A DNA stretch of 64,000 bases from Bact-08 sp964533215 (GCA_964533215.1 CAZHLJ010000001.1:496001-560000); one strand, 5' to 3'; shown: positions 54,909 through 63,212, counted from the first letter of the stretch. Program-made: numbers and translations. The notes: a model not told the origin generated them from the sequence alone.

Positions 54909-54916
54909 TATATTTG
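54909..54916 (+). promoter_or_regulatory. Bacteroidetes -7 box (TATATTTG) for rsmE
   Basis: TATATTTG ends 8 bases before the rsmE ATG, so the transcript would be nearly leaderless, as for aroB. A -33 motif at the right distance is unclear. Confidence 0.45.
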
Positions 54917-54924
54917 CACCAATT

Positions 54925-55644
54925 ATGGAACTCTTTTTTACAAAAAATATCTCCGGCTCTGTTGCAGTCCTGGAACAGGATGAATACAGGCATTGTATCA
55001 AAGTGTTAAGACACAAGACTGGAGATGTCATTAATTTTATTGATGGGAAGGGGGGGCTCTACAAAGGAACTATTACAGCCGCATCCGGTAATACGTGTAC
55101 TGTTGAAATAACTGAGACTATCAAGGATTATCCGCCAAGAAGCTACTCTCTTCATATGGCTGTGTCTCCAACAAAAAACCTTGACAGGTATGAATGGTTT
55201 CTGGAAAAAGCTGTTGAGCTTGGTCTGGACGAACTTACCCCGATAATCGGAGACCATTCAGAGAGAAGGGTCTTTAAACCGGAACGTGCGGAAAGGATAT
55301 TCCTGTCTGCCGTAAAGCAATCACTGAAAGCAAATCTCCCTATTCTGAATCCTATGATATCTGCCAAAGAGTTTATAACGGGGACAGATTCTTTTGAAGG
55401 AGTAAAGATAATTGCTCACTGTAACGAAGGTGACAGAAAAAACATTATAGATATTCTTACTGAGAGTAACCGTACACCCGGTAAAGCTTTCCTCATCTTG
55501 ATAGGACCTGAAGGTGACTTTTCCCCTGAAGAGGTAAAGCTGGCAATAGCTCACGGATTTATTCCTGCAACACTTGGAGAATCCCGTCTTAGAACAGAAA
55601 CAGCCGCACTTGCGGCCGTCACTGCTGTATATTTCAATTTCTGA
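54925..55644 (+). CDS. rsmE: 16S rRNA (uracil(1498)-N(3))-methyltransferase
   Basis: This encodes 239 residues. N-terminal PUA-like fold (EYRHCIKVLRHKTGDVINFIDGKG), then the SPOUT domain with LGLDELTPIIGDHSERRVFKPER, KQSLKANLPILNP and the knot GPEGDFSPEEVKLAIAHGF...LGESRLRTETAALAAVT. It methylates U1498 of 16S rRNA. It converges with tsaC. Confidence 0.92.
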   Translation: MELFFTKNISGSVAVLEQDEYRHCIKVLRHKTGDVINFIDGKGGLYKGTITAASGNTCTVEITETIKDYPPRSYSLHMAVSPTKNLDRYEWFLEKAVELGLDELTPIIGDHSERRVFKPERAERIFLSAVKQSLKANLPILNPMISAKEFITGTDSFEGVKIIAHCNEGDRKNIIDILTESNRTPGKAFLILIGPEGDFSPEEVKLAIAHGFIPATLGESRLRTETAALAAVTAVYFNF

Positions 55645-55660
55645 GAATGTCTGATTCTGT

Positions 55661-56230
55661 CTAGTCTCGGATTATCTTTACCTCTCCTCTGAGACCTAGC
55701 TTGATAATAGAAGATGGTTTTCCTGTAGAACCCTCTTCCAGATGAGGCTCTGCAACCCAGTCCACAGAATCCTCAATCTCCTTGGAGATATCAAGAAAAC
55801 TTGCAGGGGAGTCTTCGCCTGATATGTTTGCAGATGTAGAGACTATCGGTTTCCTGAAACGGGCAATCAGACGTTGGCAAAACTCCTGTTCACATACACG
55901 TATTCCGACAGTTCCATCTTCTGCAATTACGTTTGGAGCTAGATTTATTGCTCCAGGGTAAATTATCGTAAGAGGTTTGTCACTGACCTCAATGAGCTGA
56001 TCTGCCAGCTCGGGAATCTCTTTCACATACCTGCAAAGCATATCAAGTCCATTTACAAGTATTATCAGACTTTTGCTATCTGCCCGTTGCTTGATCTTAT
56101 ACACTTTTTCAACTGCAGCCGGGTTTGTCGCATCGCAACCCAAACCCCATATAGTATCTGTGGGATAAAGAATCACACCACCCTCTCTGAGGATTTTTAC
56201 AGCTTCTTCAACAGCTTGATTGATATCCAT
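55661..56230 (-). CDS. tsaC: L-threonylcarbamoyladenylate synthase (YrdC/Sua5 type, short form)
   Basis: This encodes 189 residues. YrdC fold with VKILREGGVILYPTDTIWGLGCDATNPAAVEKVYKIKQR and SKSLIILV, and the SxxN motif in PIVSTSANISGEDSP. It makes threonylcarbamoyl-AMP for t6A tRNA modification. It lacks the extra C-terminal Sua5 domain. It is the last gene of the mutL operon. Confidence 0.92.
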   Translation of the reverse strand: MDINQAVEEAVKILREGGVILYPTDTIWGLGCDATNPAAVEKVYKIKQRADSKSLIILVNGLDMLCRYVKEIPELADQLIEVSDKPLTIIYPGAINLAPNVIAEDGTVGIRVCEQEFCQRLIARFRKPIVSTSANISGEDSPASFLDISKEIEDSVDWVAEPHLEEGSTGKPSSIIKLGLRGEVKIIRD

Positions 56231-56258
56231 TGTCTCTGATTTAAATTTAGTTTGTGTT

Positions 56259-57344
56259 TTATGGAATTATTATTTCTGAAATTACGGGATAATGATCTGA
56301 GTAATTGACTCTTTTAGTTTGATGACTCATACTCCAGAAGTATCTTGGGTAGAGAATGTAGTCGATCCTAAGCAGTGGCCAAAGGTGTGAATAGGATGCG
56401 GAAAAACCTTTGCCGGCCTCTTTAAAACTGTCCTTGCGGTCTTGTATGAGACGATGATATGCATAGGACATAGGAGTGTCATTAAAATCGCCGCAGATAA
56501 TTGCGGGGTAGTCACTCTGAGATGAGTGTGCCGCGATTGTGTCAACCTGCAGGGCTCTCTTTTTGAAGGTGTTTGCCATTCTGTCGTGAATGTCGTAAAG
56601 GTCTTCCGAAACCTTGTCGCTTTTGCTCATCTTCTTTATAAGCGCGGTGAAAGAGATTGAATGAGACTCAAGATGGGTGTTGTAGATCCTTAGTGTTTTT
56701 CCAAAGTGTTCAATATCTGTATATATACAAAGATTAGTACCCCCTTTGAATGTGATCTTGCCTCCGTCTATAATTGGAAATTTGCTGATTGTCAGGTTTC
56801 CGAACCTTCCTCCGTTCCTTAGATGGAAGAAGTGGTAATATATGTATGGATATTTGGCGAAATTTTTTCTTATCAGAGAGGTATCTTTTACATAGAATTC
56901 CTGAAAACAGGCAATACCGGGATCTTCCCTTGTTATGAATTGGGAAACATTCCCCAATAAGGCCTCTCTGCTCATTCCTTTATGGTTTTGAGCGAAAAGT
57001 CCGACATTATATGTGCAAAGTTTTAATGCAATCCCTTTTTCCCCCTCATCTGGATCACCCCATCTCAGAAAGAGGTCTGCGAAAAGGATGGAAGGCAGAA
57101 GAACAACAAACGTTATCCATGTGGCACCTGAACGACGTATAAGTCCAACCAGTAGCAGAAACAGATTTATAAGAACCAGCGGGATGAAGTAGAGTCCAAA
57201 AAAAAGAGGTATGGAAGTTATTGACGGACTGATGTATATAGACAGATATGAGATTAGGAGTGCGATTGCAGAAACTACAATTACAAACCTGAAAATAAGA
57301 GCAATCGGCCAGGGCGACCTCCCTTTTTTTCTTCTCTTTTTCAT
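56259..57344 (-). CDS. Membrane-anchored endonuclease/exonuclease/phosphatase-family protein
   Basis: This encodes 361 residues. Three N-terminal transmembrane helices (~15-100), then an EEP fold: CTYNVGLFAQNHKG, IACFQEFYVKD, YNTHLESHS, ICGDFNDTP and NYSDHYPVISEI carry the catalytic Asn, Glu, His and Asp positions. Such proteins act as sphingomyelinase-like or nucleic-acid phosphodiesterases on the outer face of the inner membrane; the substrate is unknown. The start overlaps the rhomboid stop by TGATG. Confidence 0.85.
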   Translation of the reverse strand: MKKRRKKGRSPWPIALIFRFVIVVSAIALLISYLSIYISPSITSIPLFFGLYFIPLVLINLFLLLVGLIRRSGATWITFVVLLPSILFADLFLRWGDPDEGEKGIALKLCTYNVGLFAQNHKGMSREALLGNVSQFITREDPGIACFQEFYVKDTSLIRKNFAKYPYIYYHFFHLRNGGRFGNLTISKFPIIDGGKITFKGGTNLCIYTDIEHFGKTLRIYNTHLESHSISFTALIKKMSKSDKVSEDLYDIHDRMANTFKKRALQVDTIAAHSSQSDYPAIICGDFNDTPMSYAYHRLIQDRKDSFKEAGKGFSASYSHLWPLLRIDYILYPRYFWSMSHQTKRVNYSDHYPVISEIIIP

Positions 57345-58027
57345 CAGAAGTACATTCTGTTATTCTTTTTCCAGTATATTATCAAAAAGTAGCCGAAGAT
57401 CATACCTCCAAGGTGGGCAAAATGGGCGACGTTTCCACCAGTGTTGGAAATTCCCAAAGCAAGCTCAATTGCTCCGAAAATAAGAACAAACCATTTGGCC
57501 TTGAGTGCTACCGGAGGAATAAGAAGCTGCAGGACATTGTTAGGAAAGAGCATTCCATATGCCAGAAGTACTCCGTATACGGCACCGGATGCTCCAACTG
57601 TAGGAGTCGCCATCAGGGCATCAAGCTTCTGCGAAGCCAAAACATCACCGGCCTGAGCTGCACTCATCAGCGACGAGGCGTCTATGTAAAGTACAAGGGA
57701 GTGGAGCAGGGCTGCACCCAATCCTGTAACCATGTAGTAGAGAAAGAACTTCTTGCTTCCCCAAATCTGTTCGAGTGCCACGCCAAATATAATAAGCGAG
57801 TACATATTGAAGAAAAGGTGAATGAAGCCTCCGTGCATGAACATATGAGTGACCAATTGATATGGCTTGAACAAAGGTGATTCAAAATAAAACAGGGAGA
57901 ATTTCTCATACATGAAATCCCCTGTGAGGTATGTGGCTAAAAGCATCAGAGCATTTATAATCACCAGGTTCTTTATTACCGGAGGCATGCTCCCAAAAAA
58001 TCCATAGCCTCTGTTTCCGTACATCAT
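57344..58027 (-). CDS. Rhomboid-family intramembrane serine protease
   Basis: This encodes 227 residues from the ATG at 58027 (MMYGNRGYGFFG); a longer frame to 58087 would run into mutL and add no conserved sequence. Seven hydrophobic helices; catalytic Ser in VGASGAVYG near 147 and His in AHFAHLGGMIFG near 207; HMFMHGGFIHLFFNMYSL is the first conserved block. It shares a stop/start overlap with the EEP gene. Confidence 0.9.
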   Translation of the reverse strand: MMYGNRGYGFFGSMPPVIKNLVIINALMLLATYLTGDFMYEKFSLFYFESPLFKPYQLVTHMFMHGGFIHLFFNMYSLIIFGVALEQIWGSKKFFLYYMVTGLGAALLHSLVLYIDASSLMSAAQAGDVLASQKLDALMATPTVGASGAVYGVLLAYGMLFPNNVLQLLIPPVALKAKWFVLIFGAIELALGISNTGGNVAHFAHLGGMIFGYFLIIYWKKNNRMYF

Positions 58028-58058
58028 ATGTTTGCTTTTTTTATTTTTCGTTATAAAA

Positions 58059-59843
58059 TTATGTAAGTCTCTTGTCGAGTTCCTCAATTGTAATTATTGA
58101 AGTACAAGGTCTTCCCGAAGGGGTGAAAGAGGGCTCCTTGCAGGCAAAGAGAGAATCTATCAGCATTTGTGCTTCATTATTGTTCAAGGGCTCAATTTTG
58201 CCTGAGGCTGCAGACCGGGCAAGAGTCTCGGCAAATCGTTCTCTGGGAATTTCACCAAAATCCTTGCCAAGTTCAGTGAAGTCATAGATAAGCTTGTCTA
58301 TCAGTTTGTAAAGCTCATCAATATCGTCTGACACTCCGTCAGGAACGCCAAAAATCTCTATGCTGTAGTTTGTGCTTTCATCCTCTTTATGGCGGATCTC
58401 GAATCCCAGGAGCTTTAGGGAGTGAATGTTCTCCATCACAATAGAGTGGGAGTGCTCGCTCAGGTCCATGGTGATTGGGAAAAGGGTTCTGTTTACGATT
58501 TCAGAGTAGTTGCGTAATGTGTCAAGGTATCTTTCGTAAAAAATCCTCTCCTTGGCTCTTCGTATATTGATTAGTATTAGCCCTGATTTAATTGTTGTCA
58601 GTACGTACTTTCCGGTAACCTGCAAAATTGGCTTCTGAGGAATCTCCGGGTCACTGATAAGTGGCGTGCTGCTGTATCCGGGGTTGTATGCAGTCCTGCT
58701 GTAATCAGAATTGAAATCCGGATTGAATGATCGACGCTCCTCGTCAAATGGGTTGAAAAGCGGGTCGTAGTCTATTTTTGGAGGAGGAGTGTAGTAGCTG
58801 GTGTTTACCTTTGGTATCTCCGGGGCACCCTCCTGGTCGAAATCGATGCTTGGCATAAATGAATTCTTGCCAAGAGACTCTCTGACGACAGCCTGAAGCA
58901 TGTCGAAAATTGCAAATTCATCTTCGAACTTGATCTCTGTCTTGGCCGGATGGATGTTAACATCTATGTTTTCCGGATTTGCCTCAAAGAAGATGAAAAA
59001 TGAGGGCAAAGTCCCTTCCGGAATAAGGTTCTCGTATGCTTTGAGCACAGCCTTCTGAAAGTAAGGGCTGCGGAAGTAACGGTTATTTACAAAAAAGAAC
59101 TGATTGCCGGGCGTTTTTCTGGCATCTTCGGGCTTGCCAATGTAGCCTTTTATACTAACCAGAGATGTATCTACGTGAATATCAACCAACTCTCGTCCGA
59201 ACTCTTTTCCTGCAACATCCTGTATCCTGCGGCGGAGATTTGCGGGTGCAAGGTTAAATATCTCTGTATTGTTGTGTACCAGTTTGAAAGATAACTCCGG
59301 ACGGGTGATTGCCACTCTTGTGAACTCGGACAATATCTGTCTGAATTCAGTGGCATCGGACTTTAAGAACTTTCTTCTCGCCGGTACATTATAGAATATA
59401 TTCCTGACTATGAAATTACTACCTTTTGGTGTGCTTACTTCCGACTCGTAGATAAGCTTTGATTCGGCAAACCGAACTTCGAAACCCATTTGATCCAGCT
59501 CTCTGCGCGTTTTGAGAGAAACTTCAGAAACTGCAGCAATAGATGCCAGCGCTTCACCGCGGAAGCCAAACGTATGAAGGGAATTGAGATCTTCAATTTC
59601 AGATAGTTTGGATGTTGCATGCCTAAGAAATGCAGTCTTAGCATCCTGAGGGGACATACCAGTACCGTCATCTATAACCTGTATCAATGTCCTCCCCGAA
59701 TCCTTCGCAACAACTTGAATATGCGTTGCAGAAGCATCCACGGCGTTTTCCATCAACTCCTTGACAACAGATGCCGGCCTCTGGACAACCTCGCCAGCAG
59801 CTATCAAGTTTGAGATATGACTTGGAAGAATCTTAAGCATCAA
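58059..59843 (-). CDS. mutL: DNA mismatch repair protein MutL
   Basis: This encodes 594 residues. GHKL ATPase: IAAGEVVQRPASVVKELMENAVDASATHI, DDGTGM, LRHATSKL and GFRGEAL. In the C-terminal domain the place of the DQHAxxExxxE metal motif reads INIRRAKERIFYE: the Asp, Gln and His are replaced while both Glu remain. The final block, CKEPSFTPSGRPCTSI, also lacks the usual Cys/His pair. So the latent nickase activity is probably absent or altered. It starts 5 bp after the 104-residue membrane protein gene. Confidence 0.9.
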   Translation of the reverse strand: MMLKILPSHISNLIAAGEVVQRPASVVKELMENAVDASATHIQVVAKDSGRTLIQVIDDGTGMSPQDAKTAFLRHATSKLSEIEDLNSLHTFGFRGEALASIAAVSEVSLKTRRELDQMGFEVRFAESKLIYESEVSTPKGSNFIVRNIFYNVPARRKFLKSDATEFRQILSEFTRVAITRPELSFKLVHNNTEIFNLAPANLRRRIQDVAGKEFGRELVDIHVDTSLVSIKGYIGKPEDARKTPGNQFFFVNNRYFRSPYFQKAVLKAYENLIPEGTLPSFFIFFEANPENIDVNIHPAKTEIKFEDEFAIFDMLQAVVRESLGKNSFMPSIDFDQEGAPEIPKVNTSYYTPPPKIDYDPLFNPFDEERRSFNPDFNSDYSRTAYNPGYSSTPLISDPEIPQKPILQVTGKYVLTTIKSGLILINIRRAKERIFYERYLDTLRNYSEIVNRTLFPITMDLSEHSHSIVMENIHSLKLLGFEIRHKEDESTNYSIEIFGVPDGVSDDIDELYKLIDKLIYDFTELGKDFGEIPRERFAETLARSAASGKIEPLNNNEAQMLIDSLFACKEPSFTPSGRPCTSIITIEELDKRLT

Positions 59844-59848
59844 CCCAC

Positions 59849-60163
59849 CTAAATATAAAGCCCGAATGACTTGGCAATGTAAAAAGCAAAGAAGAACAGA
59901 AGAAGGATTGTTATGAGAACGACAATCCCGATAATGACAGCAGAGTCAATTTTGCCTCTACGGCCTCGGTTTGCAGATGTCGTTCTTCTGAATTTCCCTT
60001 TGGTACGTCTTCGATGGACATAATATTCCTCGTTTTCCCTGCCCTTTCTATCATCATTCAGATGGGCATGTCTCTCTTCCAGAACCTCATTCTCATCGTG
60101 ATAAAGAGGCCGGTAGTTTACCCTTTTCTTGGGTGTCCCGAAAAAACTAAAGTTCAGTCCCAT
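59849..60163 (-). CDS. Small basic protein with one C-terminal membrane helix
   Basis: This encodes 104 residues. Residues 1-70 are charged and disordered with many Arg/Lys/Glu (NDDRKGRENEEYYVHRRRTKG...), and the last ~30 form one helix IDSAVIIGIVVLITILLLFFFAFYIAKSFG. It is a tail-anchored-like protein, family unknown. It is the first gene of the operon with mutL 5 bp away, which suggests co-expression, not a function. Confidence 0.65.
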   Translation of the reverse strand: MGLNFSFFGTPKKRVNYRPLYHDENEVLEERHAHLNDDRKGRENEEYYVHRRRTKGKFRRTTSANRGRRGKIDSAVIIGIVVLITILLLFFFAFYIAKSFGLYI

Positions 60164-60257
60164 AATTTCAGGGGATCACATTATTGAAATTCCCTGCACA
60201 AAGATAACAATTTATGTGCGATTTTTGTTTTAACTTTACCTCATAGTGGAAAATGAA

Positions 60258-60737
60258 ATGGATTTGAGAATAGGTAACGGCTATGATGTGCACGCGTTGG
60301 CAAAAGGGCTTCCCCTTTGGATTTGCGGCGTTTTAATAGATCATACGAAAGGGTGTGTGGCACACTCAGATGGCGACACCCCGATACACGCACTTTGTGA
60401 CGCACTTCTGGGAGCGTTAGCCTTAGGCGATATCGGTAAACACTTCCCCGACTCTTCACCCGAATTCAAGGGAATAGACAGCAAAATACTTCTATCACGC
60501 GTTTATGCATTGGTAAAATCTAAAGGTTTTTATCTTGTGAATGCCGATATCACCATATCACTCCAGGCCCCAAAACTCGCACCCCATATCCCGCAGATGC
60601 GCTCCCTTTTGGCTTCGCTACTTGAGGTTGAGGACGACCGCATTTCCGTAAAGGCCACAACAACCGAAAAACTCGGATTTGTAGGCCGCGAAGAGGGAAT
60701 TGCTGCATATGCAGTCGTACTTTTGGGTAAAAAGTGA
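60258..60737 (+). CDS. ispF: 2-C-methyl-D-erythritol 2,4-cyclodiphosphate synthase
   Basis: This encodes 159 residues from ATG 60258; a GTG four codons earlier (60246) is the alternative. RIGNGYDVHAL carries the Asp and His zinc ligands, VAHSDGDTPIHALCDALLGALALGDIGKHFPD the third ligand and core, and ATTTEKLGFVGREEGIAAYAVVLL the end. It makes the cyclic diphosphate of the MEP isoprenoid pathway. Divergent from the mutL operon. Confidence 0.93.
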   Translation: MDLRIGNGYDVHALAKGLPLWICGVLIDHTKGCVAHSDGDTPIHALCDALLGALALGDIGKHFPDSSPEFKGIDSKILLSRVYALVKSKGFYLVNADITISLQAPKLAPHIPQMRSLLASLLEVEDDRISVKATTTEKLGFVGREEGIAAYAVVLLGKK

Positions 60738-60807
60738 GAGTCACTTTCTTCCAGTGTTTTTATATCTGACTGTAAAACTGTGTTTTGATAAAATCTTGGA
60801 TAAAGGT

Positions 60808-60838
60808 TTTGCATAGTTGCATTTTTGTGTTACTTTTG
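60808..60838 (+). promoter_or_regulatory. Promoter of the tRNA gene
   Basis: TTTG at 60808-60811 and TACTTTTG at 60831-60838 are spaced by 19 bp, the Bacteroidetes -33/-7 pattern. The tRNA begins 14 bp after the box. Confidence 0.7.
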
Positions 60839-60851
60839 CACCTCAATTCGC

Positions 60852-60925
60852 GGCGCGATAGCTCAGCTGGTTAGAGCGCATGATTCATAATCATGAGGTC
60901 CCCAGTTCAATCCTGGGTCGCGCTA
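60852..60925 (+). tRNA. tRNA with CAU anticodon (elongator Met, or Ile2)
   Basis: A full 74-base cloverleaf: acceptor GGCGCGA with TCGCGCT (a G-T pair at the end), D-arm GCTC...GAGC, anticodon stem CATGA/TCATG with loop TTCATAA (anticodon CAT at 60886-60888), T-arm CCCAG-TTCAATC-CTGGG, discriminator A. The three G-C pairs of initiator tRNA are absent. CAU can also be the lysidine-modified Ile2, which the sequence alone does not settle. No CCA is encoded. Confidence 0.93.
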
Positions 60926-61046
60926 CAAGAGATAAAACCCTTTGCCAACGGCAAGGGGTTTTTTATTTTCGCCGGCCCAAGCTTGCTTGGGGACGGGAGA
61001 AAAATAAAAAAACCAAGTGCAAAGCACTTAAGGGTTTTATCTCTTG
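60926..61046. repeat. Nested palindrome of 121 bp downstream of the tRNA, with terminator hairpins
   Basis: The outer arms CAAGAGATAAAACCCTT (60926-60942) and its exact reverse complement (61030-61046) enclose middle arms GGTTTTTTATTTTC (60957-60970) and GAGAAAAATAAAAAAACC (60997-61014) and a core hairpin CCCAAGC-tt-GCTTGGG (60976-60991), all about the same centre. A separate terminator-like stem AACCCtTTGCC-aac-GGCAAgGGGTT with a T run sits in the left half and is likely the tRNA terminator. Confidence 0.75.
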
Positions 61047-61056
61047 GGCTGTTTTC

Positions 61057-61107
61057 TGCGACCTTTCCAGGATCACGGAACGTAGTGACGTAATCCTGGG
61101 TCGCGCA
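61057..61107. repeat. Hairpin carrying a 15-bp copy of the tRNA 3' end
   Basis: AATCCTGGGTCGCGC occurs inside the tRNA (60909-60923) and again at 61092-61106. The second copy is the right arm of an imperfect stem: TGCGACCtttCCAGGATcACG on the left side faces CGTaATCCTGGGTCGCGCA on the right. The duplicated tRNA end could be a recombination scar or attachment site for an integrase. Confidence 0.6.
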
Positions 61108-61391
61108 AAGGATTTCACATGTTCACCTTGTGCAAACAGTTTTTTGTATTATTACGCATATTTCTCGAAGGTAAGACTCCGGGTTGATTTATTTCAATAG
61201 TAATCTTTATAACGATATAAGTGACGTTACTGCTAATAACTTTGTTACTAATAATATTATTACTAATAAATTTATATTGTGGCTTAAGAAAGAACTTGCA
61301 CTATAACCGAAGTGCTGATTAAAAACAATACAAGCATGGCTGTTGTTGTTTAAATATTGCTATATTAGCACAAACTAATGAGGAGAGAGAG
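61108..61391. other. Gap upstream of the recombinase with short repeats
   Basis: No gene is seen in these ~280 bp. TTACTAATAA occurs at 61245-61254 and 61260-61269, with a diverged copy (TTACTgcTAATAA) at 61227-61239. These could be binding sites, or simple AT-rich drift. A TATATTAG-like element lies near 61360. Confidence 0.4.
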
Positions 61392-62241
61392 ATGGAGAGA
61401 GAGAGTCAAAAACAGATTGCCTATTTCGAGGTGTGGCTTAGAAGCCGAAGATACAGTAATAGCACAATAAAAACTTATACAGAAGCCATAAAGGTTTTTC
61501 TTAACTATTTTCAAGATAAAAACCCGGCAGATATCTCAAATAAGGATTTTGTTCTGTTTAACAGCATTTTTATTTTAAAAAATGGATATTCTGCATCATA
61601 TCAAAATCAAGTAATTAATGCCGTCAAACTTTTCTACTTAAAAGTAGAGAACAGAAAGCTCTCGATTGACCATATTGAGAGACCCAAGAAATACAAGCCA
61701 TTGCCAAAGGTTATCCCAAAAGAGATGGTTGAGAAGATGCTCATTTGTATCCCAAATTTTAAACATAAAACAGCCCTAACCTTGATATATGCTTGTGGTT
61801 TAAGAAGGAGTGAGTTGATAAACCTTCGACTCAAAGATCTGGATTCAAAGAGGAGAACAGTAACCATAGTAAATGGGAAAGGGCAAAAGGATCGTGTGCT
61901 GCCTGTTAGTGAGAAACTTATGAATATGATAATAAAGTACTACAAAATGTATAAGCCATCTACTTATTTAATAGAGGGGCAATTCAAAGGAGATAAGTAC
62001 AGCGAAACAAGTCTTGAAAAAATATTTCATAAATATTTGGGCAAAATATATAAAAATCATAATTTTACGCTGCATTGCCTTCGACACAGCTATGCAACTC
62101 ATCTTTTAGAGGCGGGAGTAAGTTTAAGGTACATTCGAGTTGCTAGGTCACAAAAGCAGTAAAACAACAGAAATCTATACACACGTTAGTATGACCGGCC
62201 TACAAAACATAAAAAACCCCGTAGATGATTTCGATTTATAA
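61392..62241 (+). pseudogene. Tyrosine recombinase, frameshifted near its C-terminus
   Basis: The first frame gives 256 residues with an N-terminal SAM-like core-binding domain (FEVWLRSRRYSNSTIKTYTEAI) and the catalytic domain: Arg in YACGLRRSELINLRLKDLD, then LHCLRHSYATHLLEAG (HxLRH). After SLRYI the frame is lost; the expected GHK...Tyr box continues one reading frame away from 62137 as ELLGHKSSKTTEIYTHVS and ends at 62241 in NPVDDFDL. A 2-bp deletion at about 62136 explains this. The catalytic Tyr is thus off-frame, so the product is inactive unless recoding or a sequencing error is involved. The C-terminal NPVDD-like tail resembles the SPLDAL end of integron integrases, but the IntI-specific insert between the Arg and HxLRH boxes is absent. 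Confidence 0.85.
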
Positions 62242-62277
62242 TCCAATTTCCACAAAAATATATATCACCACAAAGGT

Positions 62278-62302
62278 GTCGCAAGCCCCAAGCATATGCG
62301 AC
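62278..62302. repeat. Small stem-loop before the cassette junction
   Basis: GTCGCA (62278-62283) and TGCGAC (62297-62302) flank a 13-base loop in the 146-bp gap between the recombinase end and the first cassette gene. It may be part of the array's attachment region. Confidence 0.45.
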
Positions 62303-62322
62303 CTTAAACACACATTGCTCAA

Positions 62323-62343
62323 CCCATAACCAAGTTATAGGGC
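62323..62343 (+). other. Candidate primary recombination site (attI-like) at the first cassette boundary
   Basis: CCCATAAC-caa-GTTATAGGGC: two nearly inverted 8-base arms separated by three bases, as in a simple Xer-type or attI core. The crossover is expected between G62334 and T62335. The right half, GTTATAGGGC, is repeated in inverted form at the far end of the first cassette (63153-63162). Confidence 0.55.
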
Positions 62344-62387
62344 ATTTTATTGACATTGAAACCAACACAAATTACATATAAGCAGAC

Positions 62388-63161
62388 ATGGAATTAAAAA
62401 ATTTCGAAAGTTTTTTTGAGTATAGAGAATATGAAAACGAAAATATTCAGTATCTGATTTATTTTTTTGATGTTGATGGCTGTGAATCAATTCATGAGTT
62501 CCTTTGCCAATCTGAATTTTATTACGCACTAAACAAATTCTCACTAATTAGAACCGAACGATTGCTAAGAATTGTTTCAAATCCCGAGATATTTAAAAAG
62601 TACTATCAACAATTTAGTTCTTTTAAAGATCAAATAATCAAGAAACTTCAGGAGTTCACAGGTGTCTATATTTGTGAAATTAAGATTGAACCAAATCTTA
62701 AAAATTTTCAAATTTCAGCAAATAGATATATCCCAGTATCAACACCATGGGAGGAAATTAACAGCGATCAAGATATTATGCTTGAACAATTTAGAAGTGC
62801 AGCAGAATCTATAGATTATCAAAATATTGGTAACACTTGTAGAACTATAATGCAAAAAATATCGAATATTGTATTTGATCCACAAAAACACATTGCACCT
62901 GATAAAGTAGACATTTCTGAAGGGAAATTCAAAAACAGACTTCACACATATATCAAAACAGAACTTGGAGGTCATATTAACGATAAAATTAGAGATTATT
63001 CATTGTCTGTAATTGATACAGCTGAGAAAGCAATTAATTTGGCAAACACTTTGACTCATTCGTTAAATGCAGACTCATTTATTGCAGAATCCTGTGTTGT
63101 AAGCACTATTTCAGTAATTAATATACTTAGAATAATTGAAAAAAAAGTAAACGCCCTATAA
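62388..63161 (+). CDS. Cassette 1 protein, unknown, HEPN/abortive-infection-like C-terminus possible
   Basis: This encodes 257 residues. No signal peptide. The first half is hydrophilic and aromatic-rich; the second half is helical with KNRLHTYIKTELGGHINDKIRDY and ANTLTHSLNADSFIAESCVVSTISVINILRII. The C-terminal helices resemble the all-helical ends of some abortive-infection proteins, but no R-x4-6-H active site is clear, so this is only a suggestion. The stop codon (63159-63161) lies inside the attC-like site, a packing typical of integron cassettes. The gene is AT-richer than the chromosomal genes around it. Confidence 0.6.
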   Translation: MELKNFESFFEYREYENENIQYLIYFFDVDGCESIHEFLCQSEFYYALNKFSLIRTERLLRIVSNPEIFKKYYQQFSSFKDQIIKKLQEFTGVYICEIKIEPNLKNFQISANRYIPVSTPWEEINSDQDIMLEQFRSAAESIDYQNIGNTCRTIMQKISNIVFDPQKHIAPDKVDISEGKFKNRLHTYIKTELGGHINDKIRDYSLSVIDTAEKAINLANTLTHSLNADSFIAESCVVSTISVINILRIIEKKVNAL

Positions 63162-63212
63162 CACGCGTTAAATTCCATTAAAACGGAATTTTCCCGCGAA
63201 ACGTTGTGTGCA
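63153..63212 (+). repeat. attC-like recombination site ending cassette 1
   Basis: The site runs from GCCCTATAAC (63153-63162) to GTTGTGTGCA (63203-63212). Between them the bottom strand or top strand can fold: AAC pairs with GTT, CGCG with CGCG and AAATTCC with GGAATTT, closing on an ATTAAAAC loop, with a few unpaired bases (TCC, AAAC) on one side only. Unpaired bases on one arm are what integron integrases use to choose the strand. The crossover is expected at G63203/T63204. Confidence 0.7.

Noticed and set aside
60880..61200. Frames covering the tRNA and its 3' flank
   Set aside because: They read through a functional tRNA and palindromes, so they are not genes.
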